Origin: Nitrospira sp. | Lineage (GTDB): Bacteria > Nitrospirota > Nitrospiria > Nitrospirales > Nitrospiraceae | Direction: 5' to 3' | DNA length: 64,000 nt | NCBI GenBank assembly: GCA_024760525.1 | Contig: CP060499.1 | Location: 930,001-994,000, forward strand | Part shown: positions 44,406 through 53,568 of the stretch, one piece after another | Numbering within the stretch: the stretch's first letter is position 1 | Layout of the letters: each line of letters opens with the position of its first letter | Translations under genes and position numbers: made by a program | Notes under the pieces: generated by a model | Seen by the model: only the letters and a program-made list of their open reading frames with translations | What the model was told of the DNA's origin: nothing | Databases searched by the model: none

Positions 44406-45241
44406 ATGCCGCAACAGCCGAAGCGCCTCGGGCTACCCTCATCGTCGCGGTCTATAATGCCGCACCGACAATCGCCAAATGTCTCGACAGCGTCGCGGCT
44501 CAAACATATGTGTCGCGTGAATTGATCGTGATCGACGGGGGGTCCACCGATGGAACGGTGGATATCCTCCGGCGTAATGCCGACCAGCTCTCGTACTGGA
44601 TATCAGAGCCGGACGCGGGAGTGTACAGTGCGTGGAACAAAGCGCTCGCCCGTGCGCGTGGCGACTGGATCGCGTTTCTTGGTGCCGACGACTATCTTTG
44701 GGCGCCCGATGCCCTTGAGCGCTTAGTCCGGGAGGGGGATCAGGTGTTCCCCCGCAAGCGCATCATATACGGGCGGGTTGGATTCGTCTCAGCTCACGGG
44801 GAAGTGATCGAGACCGTCGGGAGGCCGTGGCAGGAGATCCGCGATGAATTCCGGAATCGTATGGTTCTTCCGCATCCCGGACTCTTGTGCCATCGCTCGC
44901 TCTTTGCCGAACACGGGCTATTCGATGAATCGTTCCGCATCTCCGGCGACTACGAATGGCTGCTGCGGGAGTTGAAGGATGGTGACGCACAGTTCATCGA
45001 CGGACCGTTTGTCGTGGGCATGCGGGCGGGAGGAATGAGCAGCCAAGCGCGACGAGGCATGCAAATTTTCGTCGAGACACGACTGGCACAGCAGAAGCAC
45101 GGATTGCGGCCGCATCTTTTTATTCGAGCATGGACATTCATGAAAGCGTATCTGAGAACAAAAGCGAGCGATATGTTCGGCGAATCTCTCGCGGCCGATC
45201 TTGTGAACAGGCTGCGCTGGCTTCGTTCTCGAATGCTCTAA
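44402..45241 (+). CDS. GT2-family glycosyltransferase
   Basis: 279 residues. The GT-A core begins ATLIVAVYNAAPTIAKCLDSVAAQTY, continues ELIVIDGGSTDGTVDILR and ends in FLGADDYLW, where the Asp-Asp binds metal and the nucleotide sugar. SEPDAGVYSAWNKALARARGD is characteristic of the WcaA/Glycos_transf_2 group that adds sugars to colanic- or O-antigen-like units. There are no membrane segments. The start overlaps the upstream GT4 stop, so they are coupled. The sugar is unknown. Confidence 0.8.
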   Translation: MNAATAEAPRATLIVAVYNAAPTIAKCLDSVAAQTYVSRELIVIDGGSTDGTVDILRRNADQLSYWISEPDAGVYSAWNKALARARGDWIAFLGADDYLWAPDALERLVREGDQVFPRKRIIYGRVGFVSAHGEVIETVGRPWQEIRDEFRNRMVLPHPGLLCHRSLFAEHGLFDESFRISGDYEWLLRELKDGDAQFIDGPFVVGMRAGGMSSQARRGMQIFVETRLAQQKHGLRPHLFIRAWTFMKAYLRTKASDMFGESLAADLVNRLRWLRSRML

Positions 45242-45329
45242 AGGGATCCATGCTCGTGCTGCGGATTCTACCCTCACGCTGTTCTCTTCAGTCAGGAAAG
45301 GCTGCCCCCCGGTTGGTAGAGTGCCATAG

Positions 45330-47297
45330 ATGTGCGGCATAGCCGGCGTTCTAACGCGCAGACAATCTGAACCGAACCGTCTTGTTTCCGCGATGGTCAG
45401 GGCGATTCGGTATCGCGGGCCTGACGATTCAGGTGTGTGGAGCGATCCGTCTGTAGGCATTGGATTGGGTCATGCCCGGCTGTCGATCCTGGATCTCTCT
45501 CCCGCCGGTCACCAACCGATGCACTCGACTTCCGGTCGATATGTGATCGTGTTCAACGGTGAAATCTACAATCATATGGACCTCCGCGAACAGCTTGGAA
45601 GTGTGCCGTGGCGCGGTCATTCGGATACTGAAACACTGCTGGCGGCCTTTGAGACCTGGGGTGTCGAAAAAACTCTCCAAACCAGTGTCGGTATGTTTGC
45701 CGTAGCTCTGTGGGATCGGGTGGAGCGCTGCTTGATCTTGGCTCGTGACCGCATCGGTGAAAAGCCGCTCTACTATGGATGGCGTAACGGGACGTTCATG
45801 TTCGCCTCGGAGCTGAAGGCTTTGGAAGTCCATTCGGACTGGACCGGCGAGATCGATCGGGGCGCTCTGGCGTGCTTTATGCGCTATGCCTATGTGCCAT
45901 TACCCCACTCGATCTATGTCGGGATCAGGAAACTCTTGCCGGGAAGCTATGTGATGATCTCAGCCATGGATTCGGCGGAGCATTGGTCGGAGCCCAAGCC
46001 CTATTGGTCTGCGGTGACGATTGCGGAACAGAACCGGCGGTTTGATTGGACCGATGAGACGGCCACGGATGAACTGTCCCGGCTCTTACATCGCGCAATC
46101 GGCGGACAGATGCTGGCCGATGTGCCGCTCGGCGCCTTGCTGTCGGGCGGCGTCGATTCCTCGACCGTGGTGGCTTTGATGCAGGCGCAGTCATCCCGGC
46201 CGATCAAGACTTTTTCGATCGGCTTTCTCGAAGACGAATACAATGAGGCGCCTCGGGCGAAAGCCATCGCGGCACACTTGGGAACCGAGCATACCGAACT
46301 CTACGTGGGCCCCGCCGACGCGCTAGCAGTGATTCCGCTCTTGCCGTCGATGTATGACGAGCCCTTCGCCGATCCATCCGCTATTCCAACTCACCTTGTC
46401 GCCCAGTTGGCCAGGCGGTCTGTCACGGTGGCACTTTCCGGGGACGGGGGTGACGAGCTGTTTGGAGGATACAATCGGTATTTCTGGGGGCGTTTAATCT
46501 GGCGGCGGATCGCGCGCCTGCCGAGATCCATGCGGGCTATGATGGCTCGCGCCATGACCGTCCTGTCACCTGACCAGTGGGACCGGTACGGCAGAATATT
46601 GCGGCCTGGTCTTCCGGCATCATTGCGGATCCCGACGCTTGGCGACAAAATCCGAAAATTTGCTGAAATCGTCGATGTCGACAGCCGAACAGAGCTGTAT
46701 CGGCGCTTGGTTTCGCAAGATCGAGAACCGGCCTCCTTGGTTCTCGGCGCCCAAGAGGAACACATATGGGCCGACGGCCAAGCACGGCAGTTGGGAAAGC
46801 AGGACTTCAGTGAAGAAATGATGTTCCACGATTTGGTGGGCTATCTCACGGACGATCTCCTGGCCAAGGTCGATCGGGCGGCGATGGCGATCAGTCTCGA
46901 AACACGGATGCCCCTGCTCGACCATCGGGTGGTGGAGTTTGCCTGGACTCTTCCGGTTTCGATGAAGATCAGAACTGAGCGTGAAGGGAAGTGGCTGCTC
47001 CGGCAGGTCCTGTACCGCCATGTGCCCAAGCAACTCGTCGAAAGGCCCAAGATGGGCTTTGCTCTGCCGTTGGACTCGTGGCTCAGAAGCAGCTTGAGGG
47101 ACTGGGCCGAAGCGTTGTTAGATGAGTCGCGGCTCCGACGTGAGGGATACTTGGATCCGGTTCCGATTCGAGCGAAATGGCGAGAACATCTCTCGGGTCG
47201 GCGCAATTGGCAATACTGGCTCTGGAACGTGTTGATGTTTCAATCTTGGCTGAGTGCTCATGAGCGACCGCCCGCGCCTGCTGTATCTCATCACTGA
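45330..47297 (+). CDS. Asparagine synthase-type amidotransferase, paralogue 4
   Basis: 655 residues. MCGIAGVL gives the glutaminase Cys2, then RYRGPDDSG, HARLSILDL and FNGEIYNHMDLR. The synthetase domain has LSGGVDSS from residue 272, SGDGGDELFGGYNRYFWG and ETRMPLLDHRVVEF; this one is the closest to bona fide AsnB by motif. It lies between GT2 and GT4 genes, not near amino-acid genes, so amidation of a glycan is favoured. The following GT4 gene overlaps its end by 38 bases if ATG 47260 is its start. Confidence 0.86.
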   Translation: MCGIAGVLTRRQSEPNRLVSAMVRAIRYRGPDDSGVWSDPSVGIGLGHARLSILDLSPAGHQPMHSTSGRYVIVFNGEIYNHMDLREQLGSVPWRGHSDTETLLAAFETWGVEKTLQTSVGMFAVALWDRVERCLILARDRIGEKPLYYGWRNGTFMFASELKALEVHSDWTGEIDRGALACFMRYAYVPLPHSIYVGIRKLLPGSYVMISAMDSAEHWSEPKPYWSAVTIAEQNRRFDWTDETATDELSRLLHRAIGGQMLADVPLGALLSGGVDSSTVVALMQAQSSRPIKTFSIGFLEDEYNEAPRAKAIAAHLGTEHTELYVGPADALAVIPLLPSMYDEPFADPSAIPTHLVAQLARRSVTVALSGDGGDELFGGYNRYFWGRLIWRRIARLPRSMRAMMARAMTVLSPDQWDRYGRILRPGLPASLRIPTLGDKIRKFAEIVDVDSRTELYRRLVSQDREPASLVLGAQEEHIWADGQARQLGKQDFSEEMMFHDLVGYLTDDLLAKVDRAAMAISLETRMPLLDHRVVEFAWTLPVSMKIRTEREGKWLLRQVLYRHVPKQLVERPKMGFALPLDSWLRSSLRDWAEALLDESRLRREGYLDPVPIRAKWREHLSGRRNWQYWLWNVLMFQSWLSAHERPPAPAVSHH

Positions 47298-48423
47298 GGA
47301 CTGGTATTTCTGGTCTCATCGCGCCGATCTCGCGCGGGCCGCGCAAGAGGCAGGATATGAGGTCGTCGTCGCGACGCGTGTGACCGATCATGGCGAGCGA
47401 ATCAGAGAGCAAGGGTTTCAGCTCATGCCGCTGGGAATGGTCCGTGGGAGCCACAATCCGTTTCGCGAGTTGATCGCCATCGTCGAACTGGTGCGATTGT
47501 ATCGCCGTGTCAGACCCACTGTTGTTCACCATGTTGCCATGAAGCCGATTCTCTATGGAACCCTGGCTGCGTGGGTCACTCGAGTTCCCGGGGTGATCAA
47601 TGCATTTGCCGGTCTCGGGTATGCCTTTGTCGAGGACCGGAGTCGGCTGCTGCGCTGGTGTGTGAAGACGGCGCTGAAGGCTGTGCTCCATTTGGGGCGC
47701 TCAACCGTCCTGGTCCAAAACCGCGATGATCAGGACCGGCTTGTCAGAGAAGGAGTGATTCCTGTCTCGCGCACGAGGATCGTTGCGGGCTCCGGCATCG
47801 ACGTCGAGTTGTATTCTGTACAACCGGAACCGTCCGGTATCCCGATCGTTCTCCTTCCGGCCCGGATGTTATGGGACAAAGGAGTGGGAGAGTTTGTTGA
47901 GGCGGCTCGCGACTTGAAACGCAAAGGCGTCACGGCGAGATATGTCCTCGTTGGGCGATGTGATGAACATAATCCTGCTGCGATTCCTCAGGGACGGCTT
48001 GCCGGATGGGTACAGGAAGGAGTGGTGGAATGGTGGGGACACCGTGAGAATATGGTGTCGGTGTATGGGGCCGCCACTCTCGTTGTGCTGCCCTCCTATT
48101 ATGGAGAAGGGCTTCCCAAAGTGCTCCTAGAAGCGGCGGCTTGTGGCAGGGCGATTGTGGCAACGGATATGCCGGGTTGCCGGGATATCGTCAGAGACCG
48201 TGACAATGGTCTTCTGGTTCCGCCGAGAGATTCTGTGGCGCTGGCGGCGGCGATTGAGGAACTCTTGGCCGACGGCCGGAGTCGCCGGGCAATGGGCCGC
48301 CGAGGCCGGGAACTGGCCGTCGCCGAATGGTCGGTTCCGGAAATCGCAGGGCAGATGCTGAATCTGTACCGAGAACAGTTGAAGGCCGTTTCAACGATGG
48401 ACCAATTGAACGGGTATGCATGA
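47260..48423 (+). CDS. GT4-family glycosyltransferase
   Basis: About 387 residues. The acceptor domain reads LLYLITEDWYFWSHRADLARAAQEAGYEV and VHHVAMKPILYGTLAAW, typical of the GT4 group that adds the second sugar onto undecaprenyl-PP-linked hexosamines. The donor domain has VLLPARMLWDKGVGEFVEAA and LPSYYGEGLPKVLLEAAACGRAIVATDMPGC, with the E-x7-E motif. ATG 47260 overlaps AsnB paralogue 4 by 38 bases, and the stop overlaps the next start (ATGA). Its place next to the initiating transferase supports an early step in chain assembly. Confidence 0.82.
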   Translation: MSDRPRLLYLITEDWYFWSHRADLARAAQEAGYEVVVATRVTDHGERIREQGFQLMPLGMVRGSHNPFRELIAIVELVRLYRRVRPTVVHHVAMKPILYGTLAAWVTRVPGVINAFAGLGYAFVEDRSRLLRWCVKTALKAVLHLGRSTVLVQNRDDQDRLVREGVIPVSRTRIVAGSGIDVELYSVQPEPSGIPIVLLPARMLWDKGVGEFVEAARDLKRKGVTARYVLVGRCDEHNPAAIPQGRLAGWVQEGVVEWWGHRENMVSVYGAATLVVLPSYYGEGLPKVLLEAAACGRAIVATDMPGCRDIVRDRDNGLLVPPRDSVALAAAIEELLADGRSRRAMGRRGRELAVAEWSVPEIAGQMLNLYREQLKAVSTMDQLNGYA

Positions 48424-49415
48424 CCAAGGTGTTGGTGACAGGGGCATCAGGGTTTCTCGGATCGTCCGTCGTCAAAGAACTGTCCCGGTCTGGTTATCAA
48501 GTTCGGGCGCTCCTTCACGACGCAACGGAATCCATCTCATCGTGGCCAGGAGTCGAAACCGTCGTGGCAGACGTCCGGGATTCTCAGCCGGTCAGAGAGA
48601 TAGCCGGCGGCTGTGACGCCATTGTGCATCTGGCGGCCAAGGTTCATGCGCTCGATGATGCCGGGTTCGAACATGACTATGAAGCCGTCAATGTTACAGG
48701 CACGAAGCACATCCTGGATGCGGCAGTCGAGGCCGGTGTCCGGCGGATCGTGTTTGCGAGTTCAGTCAAAGTCTTCGGCGAAGAGACAAGTGGATGTATC
48801 GATGAAACACGGACTCCCGATCCACAGACAGCCTATGGCCGGTCAAAATGGCGCGCCGAACAACTTGTCTCTGCATATGGCGCCCGACATGGTCTCACCG
48901 CCGTGTCGCTCCGTCTTCCCATGGTCTATGGACCGACGAACAAAGGTAACCTCTTTCAAATGATCCAAGCGATTGATCGTGGACGGTTTCCTGCGATGCC
49001 TCGCCTCCCAGCGGTCCGAAGCCTCTTGCATGTCGGCAACTTCGTCCAGGCCGTATTGCTGTGCCTCCGAGCGCCGAGTATCGGGCGAGCGGCATACATC
49101 GTCGCCGACGCCCAGCCGTATTGTGTGACCGATCTGTATGACTGGCTGCGAACCGGATTGGGGAAGGCTCCCCCGCGATGGCGGGTTCCGCTCTGGGTGC
49201 TCAAAGGAGGGGCGCGATGTGGAGACTTGCTCAAAGGGATCATCGGACGGCATACTCCCCTGACGACCGAACGTCTGGCAAAGCTCATCGGGTGTGCGTG
49301 GTTCAATTCCACCGCCATCACACATGAATTAGGGTACAAGGCGACGCACTCGTTCAAGGAGGCGGTTCCCGAACTGATTGCGTTCTACCGCGGGACAACC
49401 GGCGCCGGATCTTGA
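48420..49415 (+). CDS. WbpV-like NAD(P)-dependent UDP-4-keto sugar reductase/epimerase
   Basis: About 331 residues. NAD(P) loop VLVTGASGFLGSS near the start and catalytic ASSVKVFGE then YGRSK (Tyr-x-x-x-Lys). SSVKVFGE is the variant found in WbpV, WreQ and similar reductases, in place of the SSxxVYG of ordinary epimerases. These enzymes reduce the 4-keto sugar made by WbpM to UDP-D-FucNAc or UDP-D-QuiNAc. It lies directly before a WbpL-like transferase, as in Pseudomonas aeruginosa O6 and Rhizobium etli. ATG 48420 overlaps the GT4 stop. Confidence 0.75.
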   Translation: MTKVLVTGASGFLGSSVVKELSRSGYQVRALLHDATESISSWPGVETVVADVRDSQPVREIAGGCDAIVHLAAKVHALDDAGFEHDYEAVNVTGTKHILDAAVEAGVRRIVFASSVKVFGEETSGCIDETRTPDPQTAYGRSKWRAEQLVSAYGARHGLTAVSLRLPMVYGPTNKGNLFQMIQAIDRGRFPAMPRLPAVRSLLHVGNFVQAVLLCLRAPSIGRAAYIVADAQPYCVTDLYDWLRTGLGKAPPRWRVPLWVLKGGARCGDLLKGIIGRHTPLTTERLAKLIGCAWFNSTAITHELGYKATHSFKEAVPELIAFYRGTTGAGS

Positions 49416-49460
49416 GAAAGTCAAGCACGGAGAGTAGTGTGACCCGATAAGACGGAAACC

Positions 49461-50618
49461 ATGCAAATCATAATGGTCTTGTTTCCAGCGGTTGTGGCTT
49501 TTCTCTCGGCGTGGTGGATCACGCGAAGCTTGTGTTCGCCGAAATCCTTTCTTTCGATACTCGCTCACCCAAATGAGCGAACATTGCATTCCATGCCGAC
49601 TCCGCAAACCGGAGGGTTGGCCATCGTTGCCAGTGTGGTGATCGGTCTTATTGCAGCCGCAAGCATGCTTGCCATTGCACAACCCACGAAAGCCGTGCTC
49701 CCAAAGGGAGTGGCCTCGGGAAGTGTCTGGATCGTGGCTTCGATGCTCCTGATCTTCATTGTGTCCTTCATCGACGATTGTGTCGGTCTCCCCGCAAGCC
49801 TCCGCCTGGGTGTGCAAGCAGTCTCTGCTTCTATCATTATCGGCGGTGTCGGACTGACGATGTCATCCATTCCCATACCTGAAGTGCTGGTGATCCATCT
49901 AGGACTGGCAGCGATTCCAGTCAGCGCCCTCATGCTGATGTGGATGGCGAACCTCTATAACTTTATGGATGGCATGGATGGATTTGCGGGCGGGATGACG
50001 TTTTGGGGGTTCGGCTTTCTTGCCTATTTCGCGTGGGAGGCCAGTTTCCCGATCATGCTCATCATCGCCTCGTTCGTCGCGATGAGTGCGCTGGGATTCC
50101 TCGCTCATAACTTCCCGCCGGCGCGTATTTTCATGGGTGATGCCGGGAGTATCACGGTCGGTTTCTTGGCGGGAACATTGATGTTACTTGGAATGCAAGT
50201 CAAGATGTTCGATTTTTGGGTGCCGATCATTGTCTTCTCCCCCTTCATTATCGATGCGACCGTGACTTTGATCCGGCGGGCAGTCCGTCGCCAAAAGATC
50301 TGGGAGGCTCACCGCGAGCATTACTATCAACGGGTGGTGCTATGCGGATGGAGCCATCGCCGGACTGTGCTCGCAGAGTATGGAGTCATGATTACCTGTG
50401 GGGGATTGGCAATTCTCTACCATCATTCAAGCGGAAACTGGCGGTTGCTCATTCTTGGTACATGGCTGATCATGTTTTTCGTACTGGGGAAACTGGTGAA
50501 TAGGTTGGAGCAGAAGCGAAACGACTCTCATCCCGCCCGAGATCCGCAGATCACAAATGACTGCAATCCCGTCCCTGTGCCGGCACAGGATTCTGCCAAA
50601 GTAACCGTCGAAGTGTAG
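49461..50618 (+). CDS. Undecaprenyl-phosphate N-acetylhexosamine-1-P transferase (WbpL/WecA-like)
   Basis: 385 residues with about 11 membrane segments. The motifs of the MraY/WecA superfamily are all present: HSMPTPQTGG, FIVSFIDDCVG (catalytic Asp-Asp), NLYNFMDGMDGFAGG, FMGDAGS and the cytoplasmic HREHYYQR. It transfers a hexosamine-1-phosphate from its UDP form to undecaprenyl phosphate and so starts the glycan. The preceding WbpV-like gene suggests UDP-FucNAc or UDP-QuiNAc as donor. The start codon at 49461 follows a 45-base gap. Confidence 0.85.
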   Translation: MQIIMVLFPAVVAFLSAWWITRSLCSPKSFLSILAHPNERTLHSMPTPQTGGLAIVASVVIGLIAAASMLAIAQPTKAVLPKGVASGSVWIVASMLLIFIVSFIDDCVGLPASLRLGVQAVSASIIIGGVGLTMSSIPIPEVLVIHLGLAAIPVSALMLMWMANLYNFMDGMDGFAGGMTFWGFGFLAYFAWEASFPIMLIIASFVAMSALGFLAHNFPPARIFMGDAGSITVGFLAGTLMLLGMQVKMFDFWVPIIVFSPFIIDATVTLIRRAVRRQKIWEAHREHYYQRVVLCGWSHRRTVLAEYGVMITCGGLAILYHHSSGNWRLLILGTWLIMFFVLGKLVNRLEQKRNDSHPARDPQITNDCNPVPVPAQDSAKVTVEV

Positions 50619-50660
50619 CGTGATCGTGCTTCGCCTCGTGTTGCCTCGACCAGAGTAATT

Positions 50661-51935
50661 ATGTCCGTTTCAAAGAGGGTTTCGGGTATGGGGGAGGGCA
50701 TGGAGTTGTCCCCTTGGGGGATCGGCCGCCTGCAGATGGAAGCAAGGCGGGTGGCAGGTTGGACAACAACCGCCCTCGGCTTCACCGTACCGATCTGGGT
50801 GTCGGCGGACGGTATTCTTGTCGCCCTGCTGGTTGTGTGTTGGCTCGCAAGTGGAGAGTGGCGGGAACGAATCCGTCGAATCACGGCGAATCCGGTGGCA
50901 GTGAGCGCCTTGCTCTTGTTCGTGTGGTTGTTGGCCGGGTCTCTATGGGGAATGGGTTCTCTGGAAGAGCGAGTGCTGGCCGTAAAGAAGTATGCCGATC
51001 TGCTGCTGATTCCTCTGTTGATTTCGCTGGCGGTTGACATTCACGAGCGAAATCGCGCGCTCCTTGCGCTTACGGCATCGTTGATGGTGACGCTGCTGCT
51101 GTCCCTTGCCTTAAGTGTGGGGTTTCTTCCAGGGAGCCAGGCGCTCAATTGTGATCGGTTCAACCCATGCGTATTCAAAAAGCATACGACGCATAACGTG
51201 CTGATGGCCTTCGGTGCGTTGTTGTTTGCCGTGTTGGCTTGGAAATCTTCACAGAGGTGGGTGCGATGGGGGTTGGGAGGCGCCGCAGTCTTGGCCGCGG
51301 GTAATGTGTTATTGATGGTGCAGGGCCGAACCGGGTATGTGGTGTTGGCCGGACTTGCCGTGATGGCTTTTCATATGTACTTCGGATGGCGAGGCATGCT
51401 CGCGGCGATCGTGGGCTTATGCCTGGCATTTTCGGCGGCATATCAGGTTTCGTCTTCTTTCCATCAACGGGTGGAACTCGTCGTCTCCGGGACCACGCAA
51501 TGGAATCCCCAGGTGGCGGCTGCCGATCCGGTAGGCTGGCGATTGGAATTCTTCTATCATACGGCCGAGATTATTCGGGACCACCCTCTGATGGGCGTCG
51601 GCACCGGAGGGTTTGTCCAAGCGTACCGCTCGCGTGCGGTACAACCCGGCATGGCAGTACCTCCCCACCCCCACAATCAATACCTCTTTATCATGGCGCA
51701 AGTAGGAATAGTCGGACTCGGCTTATTGCTCTGGTTGTTTGTACAACAGTGGCGCTCGACACCTTTGGTTGGTGATGCAGCGTATGGGCTGCTTGCCAGA
51801 GGACTGGTGGTCACCATCGCGGTCGGATGCTTTTTCAACCCTTTCCTCGTCGATCATACGGAGAAACTGTTTTACTGCTGGTTCTCCGGGCTGATGTATT
51901 CCGGGATTGCCCCACAACTCGATACGAAGACATGA
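50661..51935 (+). CDS. O-antigen ligase / polymerase family protein (WaaL-like)
   Basis: 424 residues, about 10-12 membrane segments. It carries the Wzy_C (PF04932) region: MVQGRTGYVVLAGLAV, then the large periplasmic loop around PVGWRLEFFYHTAEII and PHPHNQYLFIMAQVGIVGL, with the His motif required by ligases. Most likely it joins the finished glycan to lipid A-core. A Wzy polymerase cannot be excluded; no separate Wzy was found in the window. Neighbouring core glycosyltransferases favour WaaL. Later in-frame ATGs (for example 50688 and 50700) are alternative starts. It overlaps the next gene by an ATGA. Confidence 0.75.
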   Translation: MSVSKRVSGMGEGMELSPWGIGRLQMEARRVAGWTTTALGFTVPIWVSADGILVALLVVCWLASGEWRERIRRITANPVAVSALLLFVWLLAGSLWGMGSLEERVLAVKKYADLLLIPLLISLAVDIHERNRALLALTASLMVTLLLSLALSVGFLPGSQALNCDRFNPCVFKKHTTHNVLMAFGALLFAVLAWKSSQRWVRWGLGGAAVLAAGNVLLMVQGRTGYVVLAGLAVMAFHMYFGWRGMLAAIVGLCLAFSAAYQVSSSFHQRVELVVSGTTQWNPQVAAADPVGWRLEFFYHTAEIIRDHPLMGVGTGGFVQAYRSRAVQPGMAVPPHPHNQYLFIMAQVGIVGLGLLLWLFVQQWRSTPLVGDAAYGLLARGLVVTIAVGCFFNPFLVDHTEKLFYCWFSGLMYSGIAPQLDTKT

Positions 51936-52732
51936 CTCTTTCGACGTATATCATCGCCTACAACGAGGCAATGAAGATTGCCGATGCCATCAATAGCGTG
52001 TTATGGGCGGATGAAATCATCGTGGTCGATTCTGCCAGTACGGATGAGACGGCTCGGATCGCGCAGGACTTGGGAGCCCGTGTCGTCCAAATTCCGTTTC
52101 AGGGTTTCGGCCATCTACGAAATCAAGCCATCGAGGTCTGTACGCATGAGTGGATTTTCAGCCTCGATACGGATGAACGGTGCACACCTGAAGTCCGGGA
52201 TGAGATCCTCACGGTTCTTGCTGATACTCCCATACACGACGCCTATCTGGTACCGAGGCGGAATTACTTCATGGGACGTTGGATCACACATTCCGGCTGG
52301 TATCCGAATTTCCGCCAACCGCAGTTGTTTCGGAAAGGGGCCATGAAATATGCGGAATCTCCGGTCCACGAAGGCTACGAACTCTTGACTGCCAAGCCGG
52401 TCGGACGACTGACGCATGCGATTTGGCAGATCCCCTTCAAGGACTTTGAAGAGGTCGTCAAGAAGGCCAACCGCTATTCGTCGCTTGGAGCGCTGAAGCT
52501 TGCCGATCGACGCGTGTCGATGGGAGCGGCCCTGTTTCACGGCCTCTGGTCATTTCTCAAACATTATGTGGTCAAGCGAGGATTTTTGGACGGCTGGCCC
52601 GGATTCGTCATCGCTTTCGGAAATTTTGAGGGAACATTTTATCGCTATGCGAAGCGATTCGAACAGCAGGAGATGTGGCCGCCTCCCAAACAGATGCCGC
52701 TTCGGCGACCCGGTCACGCCCCTCCGAAATGA
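51932..52732 (+). CDS. GT2 core glycosyltransferase (WaaE-like)
   Basis: About 266 residues. GT-A core: LSTYIIAYNEAMKIADAINSVLWADEIIVVDSASTDET and FSLDTDERC, with Asp-x-Asp as metal site. The C-terminal NRYSSLGALKLADRR and KHYVVKRGFLDGWPGFVIAFGN are typical of LPS core transferases of the WaaE/KdtX group. WaaE adds glucose to the first heptose in Klebsiella and Serratia. ATG 51932 overlaps the WaaL stop; the long upstream extension in frame is not coding-like. The GT genes here end in ATGA overlaps in turn. Confidence 0.8.
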   Translation: MTLSTYIIAYNEAMKIADAINSVLWADEIIVVDSASTDETARIAQDLGARVVQIPFQGFGHLRNQAIEVCTHEWIFSLDTDERCTPEVRDEILTVLADTPIHDAYLVPRRNYFMGRWITHSGWYPNFRQPQLFRKGAMKYAESPVHEGYELLTAKPVGRLTHAIWQIPFKDFEEVVKKANRYSSLGALKLADRRVSMGAALFHGLWSFLKHYVVKRGFLDGWPGFVIAFGNFEGTFYRYAKRFEQQEMWPPPKQMPLRRPGHAPPK

Positions 52733-53544
52733 AAACCGCGGTGATCGTTACCACGTACAATCGTCCTGATGCGCTGGCGGCTGTATTGGAAGGGTATTGC
52801 GGCCAAAGCGATCACGATTTTGAGCTGGTCGTTGCGGATGACGGTTCGAATGAAGAGACGGCGGAGGTCGTTCGGCAGTTTGCGCGGCGCGCACCGTTCT
52901 CGCTGGCGCATATCTGGCAGGAGGACCTGGGATTTCGAGCCGCCGCGATTCGCAATCGGGCCGTTGCATCGACGAACGCCGACTACATTATCTTTACGGA
53001 TGGAGATTGTGTTCCCTCCCGGCATTTCGTGCGTGTCCACAAGCGACTCGCCGAACCGGGTTACTTTCTCGGGTCGAATCGTGTGTTACTTGCCTCCGAG
53101 TTGACGAACCGTGTCGTGCACGAGCGGCTGCCGATTCATGCGTGGGGCGGAATCGAGTGGGTCCTTTCCTGGTCACGAAGGGAAGTCAATCGCGTCCTTC
53201 CATTGATGACATTACCTGATGGTGGGTTTCGAAAATGGACGCCCGGTCGTTGGAAAGGCATCAAGACCTGCAATCTCTCCGCGTGGCGCGCAGATTTGAT
53301 CCGTGTGAATGGACTCGACGAGTCCTACGAGGGATGGGGGCTGGAAGATTCCGATCTGGTCATTCGACTTCTCCATGCCGGCGTGAAGCACAAGAACGCA
53401 CGGTTCGCCGCGACAGTATTTCATTTATGGCACCCTGAACAGGATCGCATGAAACTTGCGACCAATCAGAAACGTTTGGATGAGCTGTTGCAATCGACGG
53501 CGGTGCGCGCCGCCATAGGACTTGATCGGCACGCTAGCCTCTGA
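52729..53544 (+). CDS. GT2 glycosyltransferase with galactosyltransferase-like C-terminus
   Basis: About 271 residues. TAVIVTTYNRPDALAAVLEG and VVADDGSNEETAEVV open the GT-A fold, TDGDCVP is the metal-binding motif, and GWGLEDSDLVIRLLHAG is the Glyco_transf_7C signature with the catalytic acidic pair. ATG 52729 overlaps the previous stop (ATGA). It sits between two core transferases, so outer-core or O-unit extension is expected; the sugar is unknown. Confidence 0.8.
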   Translation: MKTAVIVTTYNRPDALAAVLEGYCGQSDHDFELVVADDGSNEETAEVVRQFARRAPFSLAHIWQEDLGFRAAAIRNRAVASTNADYIIFTDGDCVPSRHFVRVHKRLAEPGYFLGSNRVLLASELTNRVVHERLPIHAWGGIEWVLSWSRREVNRVLPLMTLPDGGFRKWTPGRWKGIKTCNLSAWRADLIRVNGLDESYEGWGLEDSDLVIRLLHAGVKHKNARFAATVFHLWHPEQDRMKLATNQKRLDELLQSTAVRAAIGLDRHASL

Positions 53545-53568
53545 TGCGACACGATACCTAATTGCTCC

